From: GCA-2748575 sp965222725
GTDB taxonomy: Bacteria; Pseudomonadota; Gammaproteobacteria; Pseudomonadales; Ketobacteraceae
Direction of reading: 5' to 3'
Assembly (NCBI GenBank): GCA_965222725.1
Contig: OZ244969.1
Span: 434,001 to 498,000 of the forward strand
Length of the DNA: 64,000 nt
Notes under the pieces: generated by a model
What the model was told of the DNA's origin: nothing
The model's database searches: none
Seen by the model: the letters and a program-made list of their open reading frames with translations, nothing else
Made by a program: the position numbers and the translations under genes
In this document: positions 34,576 through 43,381 of the stretch, one piece after another
Layout of the letters: each line of letters opens with the position of its first letter
Numbering within the stretch: position 1 is the first letter of the stretch

Positions 34576-35951
34576 GCGGCCAACCCCCAAAGCCCGGCGA
34601 GCAGATTACGGAACTGGGGAATATAATAACGATTCACCCAGGTACCCACGGGTCGCTGATCTTTTTCCGGTTCGCGGCGTGGGCGCACCGAGAGTGCCAA
34701 GGTGCCATCATCCCGCAACTTCAGCCAGGGTAGCTGGCCGCGGCTTTGCATAACGCCACCGTGGTATTCCAGCAGTTGGGTGATCTGGCTGGAGACATCA
34801 CCGCATTCCGCCAGTTTGAGCAACCTTTCCAGACGAGCCTTGCCGGTGCCCGATAGCACATTGAACATGGCCGCGTTGGTAGCAATGGGGACGGCCAGGT
34901 CATGCAAAGTACTGTTAGCACGATTCATGGCCCGCCAACGCTCCACCACCTCAGACAGCGGCTGGCTTTTACGGCTTAGCATTAAACCAAACATTAAATC
35001 CAGCTCGGCCAGAAACGGTTCCAGTAAGCGTACCTGCGCCAGCCTGGCCTTGTCGGAATGGCTTAAATCCTGAGTCAGTGCCTGGGCAAACACATCGGCA
35101 ATGGGCGGGCTGTTAATATCGCGCTCAGCGCTGGGCTTTATGGCCTGATACAGCGCCCCCGCTGCGCCCTGGTTTAACTTGGTAATGCCAAGCCAGAAAT
35201 CACAGGCATACTGCCCTACCGCTGCTTGCGAGGGAAAAGCCTTAACCAGCGCCTGAATCAGGGATTCCGGAATTTCGTCGAAGGTTAACTGTGGTTTACG
35301 GCTCTTTTCTGCCATCAGGGCTTTTAAACAATCATACAGTTCATCGGCCAATGTGCTCAGCACGGGCGTGTTGGCTACCAGTTCATCCATTTGCTGCCAC
35401 AGCGGTAAGGCCTTGGGCTGTTCGTATTGGTAATGGCGATCAAAAAATCCCAGCTCCACCAGCGGCGTTTTATAACGGCCGCTCACCCCGAGCACGATCT
35501 GCCGCACCAGCACCTGGGCTTTTTGATCATGACCAAACAGTAATACCGGATTATGGCTGGCGGCTTCCCAATTGCGGCGGGCATTGGATATACCCAGCAC
35601 ACCCTGGGTATTCACCCCTCTTTGCTGCTGGTGGTGAATCATGCTGTACACGTACAGGTTTTCCAGAAAAATCAGGCAGGCATACTTAAAGTTCAGATCG
35701 GTTTTGTTGGGGTAAGTGTGTTGTAAGGGCTTGCTGAGTTTAGCGGTATCATCCTGAATCAGTTTCCGGATCAGCCAGTGATTAAACAGGTTCAAGGTGT
35801 AATTGCGCACATCGTTAGAGATAGAGCTGATCCGGTTACGGAAAATCTGCTGACCAAAAGCCGACCAGATCACCTGCAAACCCAGTGGATCCACATTCAG
35901 CTCGGCACCCAGGCTGTCATCGTATTCGGTTAAAAACTTATCCAGAAACAT
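34572..35951 (-). CDS. Unknown protein of the nested defence module (459 aa)
   Basis: 459 residues with no family I recognise and no signal peptide or membrane helix. It is largely helical, with repeated leucine-rich stretches, a cluster IWSAFGQQIFRNRISSIS near the N-terminus, and a conserved-looking FGHDQKAQVLVRQIVLGVSGR. The C-terminus is basic then tryptophan/aromatic-rich (VNRYYIPQFRNLLAGLWG). No zinc-binding cysteine pattern is seen, so it is not DISARM DrmB (DUF1998). The stop overlaps the PLD start (ATGA) and the start lies 30 bases after the DUF429 gene. Tight coupling to PLD and SNF2 genes suggests a dedicated partner, perhaps an adaptor or sensor. Confidence 0.7.
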   Translation of the reverse strand: MFLDKFLTEYDDSLGAELNVDPLGLQVIWSAFGQQIFRNRISSISNDVRNYTLNLFNHWLIRKLIQDDTAKLSKPLQHTYPNKTDLNFKYACLIFLENLYVYSMIHHQQQRGVNTQGVLGISNARRNWEAASHNPVLLFGHDQKAQVLVRQIVLGVSGRYKTPLVELGFFDRHYQYEQPKALPLWQQMDELVANTPVLSTLADELYDCLKALMAEKSRKPQLTFDEIPESLIQALVKAFPSQAAVGQYACDFWLGITKLNQGAAGALYQAIKPSAERDINSPPIADVFAQALTQDLSHSDKARLAQVRLLEPFLAELDLMFGLMLSRKSQPLSEVVERWRAMNRANSTLHDLAVPIATNAAMFNVLSGTGKARLERLLKLAECGDVSSQITQLLEYHGGVMQSRGQLPWLKLRDDGTLALSVRPRREPEKDQRPVGTWVNRYYIPQFRNLLAGLWGLAA

Positions 35952-35981
35952 GGTGATCTTCTACGGCCGTGTCTTTGCGAT

Positions 35982-36791
35982 TCAGGGTGATTCCGGTTGC
36001 AAGCCATCCTTAGGCACAAATATCCAGCCTTCCCTGGCGGTAGCCTGTGGATCAGGGGGTTGCAGCTTGTTCGGGTCAAACACAAACAACCAGGCCAATA
36101 ACGCACAGATTAACGCATCGCGCTTATCCTCGTGGTCAATGCCCTGACCAAATACCGCCTGTTGCCAATCCAGTGTAGCGACAGCTGGGTTCGGAGCTTG
36201 ATCCTGCAGGAACGGTTGTAATAGTTCCGCCATGGTGGGCGAGGTTTTACAGGATGAGGGATAGCCCTCGATCACCTGCAAGACCTGTTGATCTGTCCAC
36301 ACACCCACTGACGCTGTGTGAGGCGCAAACTTGTTTAGCACATGAATGCCTTTGGTGGCTTGGCTACCGATCATGTCTTTAATGGGTGATAACGGGGTTA
36401 GCCCGCGGGCAAAAAAATAGCGCTCGGTATAGCGGAACAGATAAGGATTACTGGCGGATGCACCAATCTGCTCCACCACGCCCTGCCCGGTAATCAGCTG
36501 GTGAAAGCTTTCCGAAAAACCCAAAGGGGTATCGATGGCCAGCGTTACGGCAGGCAGGCTATCCGTAACATCGGCAATCTTACAGAGCTTAAGCAATTCC
36601 CGGATAAAGCTGTGGGATGACTCCGCCCGATTAATAGCCTGGCGCAAATTGCCCCGCCAGGGCTTACCCAACAGTTGGCACTGATGATCCAGCACCACCA
36701 AGGCATCACGGCTTTTGGTGTTTTTGTCACAATTCCAGCCGCCCACATCCCAGCCAATCAGTAAGTGTTTATCTGTGGCTGGGGCTGACAT
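35982..36791 (-). CDS. DUF429-like predicted RNase H-fold nuclease
   Basis: 269 residues. The N-terminal strand LLIGWDVGGWNCDKNTKSRD carries the first acidic residue of an RNase H-like fold. A second acidic motif is AVTLAIDTPLGFS, and the C-terminal part has HEDKRDALICALLAWLF, the DUF429 DAxxCA-type motif. The family is predicted, not shown, to be a nuclease. The start overlaps the hsdS stop by one base (TGATG), coupling it to the type I subunits. Its position between hsdS and the unknown/PLD/SNF2 genes links the two parts of the operon. Confidence 0.78.
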   Translation of the reverse strand: MSAPATDKHLLIGWDVGGWNCDKNTKSRDALVVLDHQCQLLGKPWRGNLRQAINRAESSHSFIRELLKLCKIADVTDSLPAVTLAIDTPLGFSESFHQLITGQGVVEQIGASASNPYLFRYTERYFFARGLTPLSPIKDMIGSQATKGIHVLNKFAPHTASVGVWTDQQVLQVIEGYPSSCKTSPTMAELLQPFLQDQAPNPAVATLDWQQAVFGQGIDHEDKRDALICALLAWLFVFDPNKLQPPDPQATAREGWIFVPKDGLQPESP

Positions 36792-38164
36792 CAGGCTTCA
36801 CACTCCTCGGGCTTAATAAGTCGAGTTTTGCCGGTGAGGAGTTCCTGCATCATGCCTTGTTTGATTTGGCGAGTTTTGGAAATTCGCTTTTCTAAAGCCT
36901 GAATCTCATCTCGCATATCTCCCAAAATAGCTGCTATCTTCATCTGCTCTTCAACTGCTGGGATAGGAATTGGGTAGTTCCTAACAACCTCTACATTTAA
37001 ATTACCAACACCACCGCCCAAATACACTTCTTCATTCGCCCGCTCTTTATACGGGGCGCTATTCAACAACTCGGCTAGATAATAGCTATTTAACTGATGT
37101 CTAATTGGCTTGATAAGGGTCAGAGAGACATAAACAGAAAATTGAAACTCCTCTTCGATGACCGCAGCCTCGCCAATGGTGCCAACACGAGAATAGAGAA
37201 CATCACCTTTTAGCGGTGGGTTGTTCTTATAAAGCTGTTTATGCAAATCGGCTGCAATATACTTGAAACTATTCCAATGAATTCGGCCGTTTTTTATATT
37301 TGTACTCGACAAAAATGGGTAGCCCCGCCCCTCTGGAACATAGGTAGGCGTTGCAGCTATACCACAGGTAATCAAACTAGTAACTTCGCTAAATTTTTTT
37401 ACCTCCCAATCCTCCGGAACCTCCCCCAACTCACTTTGCTTATAGCCTTTTTTTGAGCCATCTTCGCGCAGGGAGAATTGCGGCAGGCGGGTGCGGCCGG
37501 TGAGCAGTTGCTGCATGGTGGCGGTTTTGATGGCATGTTTTTTGGCGATGAGTTTTTCGAGTTCGGTGATTAGGGCATCGACGTCGGATAGGGCATTGGC
37601 TATGGCGGTTTGTTCTTTTTTGGGTGGAAGAGCAACGTAGACCTCTGACAATAGCTTTCCGTTTGTTAAGGCTCGAGTCGTATATGAGGCAGTGCTCTTG
37701 ATCTGGCATCTAACCATCTCAGAACGAAAACAATATTTAGAAAAATCAATATCGAGAAGCTCCGTTTTTTGCCTTGCCCTTAGAACAAAGCCACTATAGA
37801 CAGCAGATGCAACATCCTCCAACAAAACTGCTGCTAACCCAATCTCTTCAGGAGTTTCTGAGGTTCTCGTAAAAAATACGTCGCCTTTCTTTGCACTAAA
37901 GTTCTTCTGCTCCAAAGAATCTACCGAGACTCGCCCTTTCAAGTCTTGCTCGTAGATACCAACACTAGAATATACATCCATATAATTTACAATTGGCGTG
38001 CCGTAGCCAAAGAACTCTTTTGCTTTATTTAGGCCATTCTTGAAGTCAAAAAGATCTCCCAGAGTGAATATTTCCCAACCATCTGGAATGGAGCTAAGCC
38101 CGGAAAGGCCAACTGACTCAACATCATTCATGTCTTCCAGAGAAATTATGGTTTTGTTAATCAT
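36791..38164 (-). CDS. hsdS: Type I restriction enzyme, S (specificity) subunit
   Basis: 457 residues. Two target-recognition domains begin at about residues 28 (DGWEIFTLGDLFDF) and 250 (EDWEVKKFSEVTSL). They are separated by conserved coiled-coil linkers (about 178-228 and 395-450) that share KEQTAIANALSDVDALI / EEQMKIAAILGDMRDEI and the repeated tails QQLLTGRTRL / QELLTGKTRL. These bind HsdM and set spacing. Both TRD-coding stretches are visibly more AT-rich than the linker-coding DNA, as expected from TRD exchange. It overlaps hsdM by four bases (ATGA) and DUF429 by one. The recognition sequence cannot be read from this. Confidence 0.94.
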   Translation of the reverse strand: MINKTIISLEDMNDVESVGLSGLSSIPDGWEIFTLGDLFDFKNGLNKAKEFFGYGTPIVNYMDVYSSVGIYEQDLKGRVSVDSLEQKNFSAKKGDVFFTRTSETPEEIGLAAVLLEDVASAVYSGFVLRARQKTELLDIDFSKYCFRSEMVRCQIKSTASYTTRALTNGKLLSEVYVALPPKKEQTAIANALSDVDALITELEKLIAKKHAIKTATMQQLLTGRTRLPQFSLREDGSKKGYKQSELGEVPEDWEVKKFSEVTSLITCGIAATPTYVPEGRGYPFLSSTNIKNGRIHWNSFKYIAADLHKQLYKNNPPLKGDVLYSRVGTIGEAAVIEEEFQFSVYVSLTLIKPIRHQLNSYYLAELLNSAPYKERANEEVYLGGGVGNLNVEVVRNYPIPIPAVEEQMKIAAILGDMRDEIQALEKRISKTRQIKQGMMQELLTGKTRLIKPEECEA

Positions 38165-40572
38165 GACAACCCCATCGACCGCAAATGACTCTTTATTCTT
38201 ACATTAAACGCCTCGATAGATTTATCTATCTCAGGAAGTGGTTCAGCATAACGCTCCTCCAACTCTTTCACCCTGTTGGCCATCTGCTGCGTAACGCGCT
38301 CGATCTCAGATCGGATATTGGCTTCCAGTGTGGCGAGCCATTTGTCATCTACGACCAGTGTTTTAATGTCGTCTTCGGTGAGGTTTGGATAGTGTTCAAA
38401 GACTGCGATATCCAGGGCTTCCTGTAGTTCTTTGATGGTCTTTTTGGCTTTTGTTTCTTGCTCGAAAAGCTTTTTGGCTTGCTTCAGGGCTTTGATTTCG
38501 TCTTTGTCGGTGGCTTCTTTGAGGCGTACGGTGACGGTGGCTTTGGTGACTTTGTCTTTGTCGTTCAGCGCGTCGCTGAGCAGGCCGTCTTCGCTGCTGT
38601 TTTCTTCGATGAAGGTTTCCAGTTCCTGGGTGGTGGCGTCCAGGTCGGCCTGGGCTTGATCAATCTCGGCTTGTTCGTTGGTGAAAAAGCGTTGAATGAT
38701 TAAAGCTGGGGGAATGAGCTCGGCTTTGTATTTGGCTTTTTTAATGGTCAGGTCGGGGGTTTCTTTGAGTTTTTCGCCTTTTTTGGCCACCAGTTCCCGC
38801 AGCACTTTGACGGCGGGCCAGCCGTCTTGCACCAGCACGTACACGTCGTCTTGCATGTGGTCGGCCCAGTAGTCCATCAGGATTTGATAGATGTCGTATT
38901 TACTGAGCAGGGGTGTGTTGGCGTAGCTTTCCAGCAGGTCTTCGCTGATGCGGTGGATAATGGCTTTGGGTTGCTCGCCTTGCTGGATGTTTTTCAGATC
39001 GGCGCGCTGGCACCAGGCGGTGAAGGGTTCCAGGCTTTGTTCGGCAAAGGTTTTGAATTCGCTGTGGTTGAGAATGGTGGTTTTTACCTGGCTGGCTTCT
39101 ACCAGGCTTTTGCTGTAGCCCTCGCGGTCGGCGGTGAACAGGGAGGCGCGAATGCTGGGGAACACCTGCCAGTATTCGTCCAGATCGTCGATGTCGCGGT
39201 TGGGGATGCCGCCCTGCAGGTGGGCGCTGAGGTCGTGCAGGTCTTCCGGTTCGCTGGAGTCGATATAGCGCGGGATATTCAGGTTGTAATCGTTGGCGAT
39301 GATTTCGCTGTTCTCTACCCATCGGCTGTACCTGGGCAGTTCCAGTTGCTTGGTGAATACATCCACGATTTTGTGAATGTCCTGGCTGCGCAGGCGGTTT
39401 TTGTTGCCGTCTTTCATGAAGCCTTTGCTGGCGTCCACCATGAACAGGCCGGTGCGGTCGCGGGCGGTTTCTTTGTCAATCACGATAATGCAGGCAGGGA
39501 TGCCGGTGCCGTAAAACAGGTTGGGCGGCAGGCCGATAATGCCTTTGATATAGCCTTGCTTGATGAGGTTTTCGCGAATACGGGCTTCGGCATTGCCACG
39601 GAAGAGTACGCCGTGGGGCAGGATGACGGCACCTTTGCCGGTGCTTTTCAGGCTTTTGATAATGTGCAGTAAAAAGGTGTAATCGCCGTTTTTGGCGGGG
39701 GGGATGCCCCATTCAAAGCGACCGAATTCGTCTTGCTCGGGGTTGATGCCGCTTGTCCAGTTTTTGTTGGAAAACGGCGGGTTGGCCACGGCAAAGTCAA
39801 AGGTTTCCAGTTGGCCGTTGGCTTTTTTCCATTGGGGATCGGAGATGGTGTTGCCTTTCCAGACTTTAGCCGTGGGATTATTGTGCAAAATCATGTTCAT
39901 GCGGGCCAAGGCGCTGGTAGCGTTGTCCATTTCCTGGCCGAAGATGGACAGGCCGTTTGAGGATTCATCGCTGGCTTTTAACAGCAGGGAGCCGGAACCG
40001 CAGGTAGGATCATAGACTGTGGTGCTGGGTAGCATATCCGGTGTGATACCAATGACCTTAGCAAGGACACGGGACACTTCCGATGGGGTGTAGAACTGGC
40101 CTTTGGATTTGCCGGATTCGGTGGCGAAGTGACGCATCAGGTATTCGTAGGCATCGCCCAGCAGGTCGTCGCCTTCGGCACGGTTGGAGGATAAATCCAG
40201 CCCCTCGAAGATGCCGATCAGCTTGGAGAGGCGATCCACCATTTCCTTGCCTTTGCCGAGCTTGTCTTCGTCGTTGAAGTCGGCCACGTCGATGACGCCT
40301 TTAAGGTCGTTTTCCTCCGCCAGGGCGCTGATGATCTTGTTAATCTTGTCGCCGATTTCCTTATCGCCTTTCAGAGCTTCGATCTCTTCAAAACTGGCGC
40401 CGGGCGGAACGACGATCATTCCGTAGGGGTCGCCTTTGTACTTGTCGGAGACGTATTTCATGAACAGCATGGTGAGTACGTAATCCTTGTACTGACTGGC
40501 GTCCATGCCGCCGCGGAGTTCGTCGCAGCTTGCCCAGAGGGAGGAATAGAGAGCGGTTTTCTTAATGGCCAT
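38161..40572 (-). CDS. hsdM: Type I restriction-modification system, M (N6-adenine methyltransferase) subunit
   Basis: 803 residues, longer than the common 500-550 form. The N-terminal HsdM helical domain starts LWASCDELRGGMDASQYKDY. The SAM-binding motif I is VYDPTCGSGSLLLKAS (about 186-200), and motif IV is FAVANPPFSNKNW (NPPF, about 265), which marks adenine-N6 methylation. From about residue 560 the protein carries an extra C-terminal segment with charged coiled coils (ALKQAKKLFEQETKAKKT and onward), seen in a subset of HsdM. GGAA lies just before the ATG. It is the first gene of the leftward operon. Confidence 0.96.
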   Translation of the reverse strand: MAIKKTALYSSLWASCDELRGGMDASQYKDYVLTMLFMKYVSDKYKGDPYGMIVVPPGASFEEIEALKGDKEIGDKINKIISALAEENDLKGVIDVADFNDEDKLGKGKEMVDRLSKLIGIFEGLDLSSNRAEGDDLLGDAYEYLMRHFATESGKSKGQFYTPSEVSRVLAKVIGITPDMLPSTTVYDPTCGSGSLLLKASDESSNGLSIFGQEMDNATSALARMNMILHNNPTAKVWKGNTISDPQWKKANGQLETFDFAVANPPFSNKNWTSGINPEQDEFGRFEWGIPPAKNGDYTFLLHIIKSLKSTGKGAVILPHGVLFRGNAEARIRENLIKQGYIKGIIGLPPNLFYGTGIPACIIVIDKETARDRTGLFMVDASKGFMKDGNKNRLRSQDIHKIVDVFTKQLELPRYSRWVENSEIIANDYNLNIPRYIDSSEPEDLHDLSAHLQGGIPNRDIDDLDEYWQVFPSIRASLFTADREGYSKSLVEASQVKTTILNHSEFKTFAEQSLEPFTAWCQRADLKNIQQGEQPKAIIHRISEDLLESYANTPLLSKYDIYQILMDYWADHMQDDVYVLVQDGWPAVKVLRELVAKKGEKLKETPDLTIKKAKYKAELIPPALIIQRFFTNEQAEIDQAQADLDATTQELETFIEENSSEDGLLSDALNDKDKVTKATVTVRLKEATDKDEIKALKQAKKLFEQETKAKKTIKELQEALDIAVFEHYPNLTEDDIKTLVVDDKWLATLEANIRSEIERVTQQMANRVKELEERYAEPLPEIDKSIEAFNVRIKSHLRSMGLS

Positions 40573-40702
40573 TAATGGGTTCCGTATTTACTGCTTTGAT
40601 AGGATGTTTTTTTGTTCTAACTGGGTATTTGTAGAGTTATACAATACCGATTCAAGGTCTCTGGCATCAAAGGTCTTTGGCATCAATAGACGATTGTTCG
40701 AA

Positions 40703-41473
40703 CTATCCCAGGAATATATGCGCTCGATGATAGGCCAAGAAACCCTCGTCAGGCCCAAACTTCTCCGGGATTCGAATTTGCACATCATGATACTTTTCTA
40801 GGGCTTCGCGAAAAAACACATCGTCTTTCGCAACTTCAATCTCTGAAAGCTTCACCTTTAAATTACTATCTATGGTAATAAGCCCTAAATCAAAAGCTCT
40901 ATCGTGGAGCATCGACAGTGGCAAACCATTCTTGGGATTTAAACGATTTTTTTCATCAATACGCCAAGGAACAATATGGCTCGCAACGATAAGACTTGGA
41001 ATGGATAACCCGGAGATACAACAACGATAGTCGTAGGCACTTAAAACAGACTTTCGGAAAAAAGCCTGCCCTACCCTTGCTTTAATGGAGATATCCTTTT
41101 CTCTACCAGAATAATCTTTCGGATCAGCCTCCTCGGCCAAGCTAGCCGAAATTTCTGGGCTTTGATCAAATTTCGAGATCGCTTCAACAGAAGCTGACAC
41201 GAACGCGGCCCAATCACTCTGCATCTCTTCCCACATCGCTCGATCTGCCGATGATGCGCCCGACAACCCTTTACGGCCTGAGGAGAGAATGATTGGATCT
41301 AGGCTCGCTATATTAGTTAGCTTCATTGCTAGTGCCGAAGGGGTTCTACCTAGCAACTTAGAATAACTAATAATGTCGGGGTTTCCTGAATGCAGTTTTC
41401 CAAAAGGTAACTGACAGTAGAGCGAAAATGCCACTAATAATTCGTTTCGAGACCACGCCTTATTTCTTGGCAT
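40703..41473 (-). CDS. HNH endonuclease
   Basis: 256 residues from the ATG at 41473, selected by GGGAG seven bases upstream; a longer frame runs into parE. The N-terminal part (about 1-60) is a helical domain with RNELLVAFSLYCQLPFGKLH, predicted to bind DNA. The C-terminal HNH domain shows YDYRCCISGLSIP, ASHIVPW (His166), NPKNGLPLSMLHDRAFDLGL (Asn182, His190). Such proteins often accompany restriction loci. It starts 11 bases after parE's stop and ends 130 bases before hsdM, on the same strand, so it may ride on parE transcription or mark the operon border. Its recognition and modification dependence are unknown. Confidence 0.83.
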   Translation of the reverse strand: MPRNKAWSRNELLVAFSLYCQLPFGKLHSGNPDIISYSKLLGRTPSALAMKLTNIASLDPIILSSGRKGLSGASSADRAMWEEMQSDWAAFVSASVEAISKFDQSPEISASLAEEADPKDYSGREKDISIKARVGQAFFRKSVLSAYDYRCCISGLSIPSLIVASHIVPWRIDEKNRLNPKNGLPLSMLHDRAFDLGLITIDSNLKVKLSEIEVAKDDVFFREALEKYHDVQIRIPEKFGPDEGFLAYHRAHIFLG

Positions 41474-41483
41474 TGATAGCTCC

Positions 41484-43379
41484 CTACCCAACAACCTCCG
41501 CCAAATCCCCCTTGGTCTCCAACCACTCCTTCCTGTCACTGGCCCGTTTCTTCCCAAGCAACATATCCATCATAGAGTTAGTATCATCCCCGGAATCTAT
41601 CACCAGCTGCACCAGCCTCCGCGTATCCGGCGCCATAGTCGTCTCCCGCAATTGCAGCGGATTCATCTCCCCCAGCCCTTTAAACCGGGTAGTTTGCACT
41701 TTGGCGGTTTTCTTCTCGGCTTTTATGCGGTCCATAATGCCTTGGCGCTCGTCTTCATCCAGGGCGTAGTAGGTTTCTTTGCCCACATCCACACGGTACA
41801 GGGGCGGCATGGCCACATACACATGGCCCTGTTGCACCAGGGGGCGGAAGTGGCGCAGGAACAGCGCACACAACAGGGTGGCAATGTGCAGGCCGTCGGA
41901 ATCCGCATCGGCGAGTATGCAGACTTTGTTGTAGCGCAGTTTGCTCAGGTCGTCGGATCCCGGTTCCAGGCCAATGGCCACGGAAATGTCGTGCACTTCT
42001 TGTGATGCCAGTACTTCGCCGGGGTCCACTTCCCAGGTGTTCAGGATTTTACCGCGCAGGGGCATTACCGCCTGAAATTCGCGGTCGCGGGCTTGCTTGG
42101 CGGAGCCGCCGGCGGAGTCACCCTCTACCAGGAAGAGTTCGGTGCGGTCGGGGTCGGAGCTGGCGCAGTCAGCCAGTTTGCCGGGCAGTGCGGGGCCGGC
42201 GGAGACTTTTTTGCGCACCACTTTTTTGCTGGCACGCATGCGTTTTTGGGCGTTGTTAATGGCCAGCTCGGCCAGCTGATCGCCTTCGGCGGTGTGCTGG
42301 TTCAGCCATAAGCTGAAGCTGTCTTTCACCACGCCGGATACAAAGGTGGCCACAGAGCGGGATGACAGCCGTTCCTTGGTTTGCCCGGAAAATTGCGGGT
42401 CCTGCATTTTTACAGACAGCACATAGGTGCAGCGATCCCATACGTCATCCGGCGTAAGCTTTACGCCACGGGGCAGCAGGTTGCGGAATTCGCAGTACTC
42501 GCGTAACGCTTCCAGCAGGCCGGTGCGCAGGCCGTTAACGTGGGTGCCGCCCTGGGCGGTGGGGATCAGGTTAACGTAGCTTTCGGTAATCAGTTCGCCG
42601 CCTTCCGGCAGCCATTGCACGGCCCAGTCCACGCCTTCGGTGTCGCCTTCCATGGAGCCCACAAAGGGTTCCAGGGGCAGCAGTTCCCAGCCGCGGTTGG
42701 CGGCTTTCAGGTAATCAGTCAGGCCGTCTTCGTAATACCATTCTTCGCTGTCGTTGTTTTTCTTGTCGGTAAATTTAATGGTCAGGCCGGAACAGAGCAC
42801 GGCTTTGGCCCGCAATACGTGCTTTAAGCGGGGAATGGAGTAGTTGGCAGAATCAAAGTATTTCGGGTCGGGCATAAAGCGCACCGATGTGCCGGTGTTA
42901 CGCTTGCCGCAGCTGTCGATGATTTCCAGGTCGGTCGCTTTTTCGCCATCTTTAAAGCCCATGCGGTACACGTTGCCGCCACGGCGAATGGTGACTTCCA
43001 GCATGGTGGACAGGGCGTTCACTACCGACACCCCCACCCCGTGCAAACCACCGGAAAAGTTGTAGCTCTTGTTGGAAAACTTGCCGCCGGCGTGCAGGGT
43101 GCTCAGGATGACTTCCACACCGGGCTTGCCCTGCTCCGGGTGAATGTCTACCGGCATACCGCGGCCGTCGTCGCCCACTTCCAGGGAGCCGTCGGCATGC
43201 AGGGTGACTTCTATGGTTTTGGCGTGGCCGGCCAGGGCTTCGTCCACGCTGTTGTCGATCACCTCTTGCGCTAGGTGATTGGGGCGGGTGGTATCGGTGT
43301 ACATGCCGGGGCGTTTGCGCACCGGGTCCAGACCACTTAATACCTCAATGGAATCTGCATTGTAATTGTCGTTTGCCAT
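41484..43379 (-). CDS. parE: DNA topoisomerase IV subunit B
   Basis: 631 residues, full length. The GHKL ATPase has LDPVRKRPGMYTDT, AQEVIDNSVDEALAG and GLHGVGVSVVNALS. The TOPRIM domain has ELFLVEGDSAGGSAKQARD, then ADADSDGLHIATLL, and the C-terminus includes FKGLGEMNPLQLRETTM. It relaxes and decatenates daughter chromosomes with ParC. It lies two bases after yqiA, continuing the usual cpdA-yqiA-parE order. The defence block follows directly through the HNH gene. Confidence 0.98.
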   Translation of the reverse strand: MANDNYNADSIEVLSGLDPVRKRPGMYTDTTRPNHLAQEVIDNSVDEALAGHAKTIEVTLHADGSLEVGDDGRGMPVDIHPEQGKPGVEVILSTLHAGGKFSNKSYNFSGGLHGVGVSVVNALSTMLEVTIRRGGNVYRMGFKDGEKATDLEIIDSCGKRNTGTSVRFMPDPKYFDSANYSIPRLKHVLRAKAVLCSGLTIKFTDKKNNDSEEWYYEDGLTDYLKAANRGWELLPLEPFVGSMEGDTEGVDWAVQWLPEGGELITESYVNLIPTAQGGTHVNGLRTGLLEALREYCEFRNLLPRGVKLTPDDVWDRCTYVLSVKMQDPQFSGQTKERLSSRSVATFVSGVVKDSFSLWLNQHTAEGDQLAELAINNAQKRMRASKKVVRKKVSAGPALPGKLADCASSDPDRTELFLVEGDSAGGSAKQARDREFQAVMPLRGKILNTWEVDPGEVLASQEVHDISVAIGLEPGSDDLSKLRYNKVCILADADSDGLHIATLLCALFLRHFRPLVQQGHVYVAMPPLYRVDVGKETYYALDEDERQGIMDRIKAEKKTAKVQTTRFKGLGEMNPLQLRETTMAPDTRRLVQLVIDSGDDTNSMMDMLLGKKRASDRKEWLETKGDLAEVVG

Positions 43380-43381
43380 AG

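Noticed and set aside
29004..35951. Canonical DISARM system
   Set aside because: An SNF2 helicase and a PLD protein are present, but there is no DrmA helicase and no DUF1998 (DrmB) protein. The methyltransferase is a standard HsdM with HsdS, so only a distant resemblance can be claimed.
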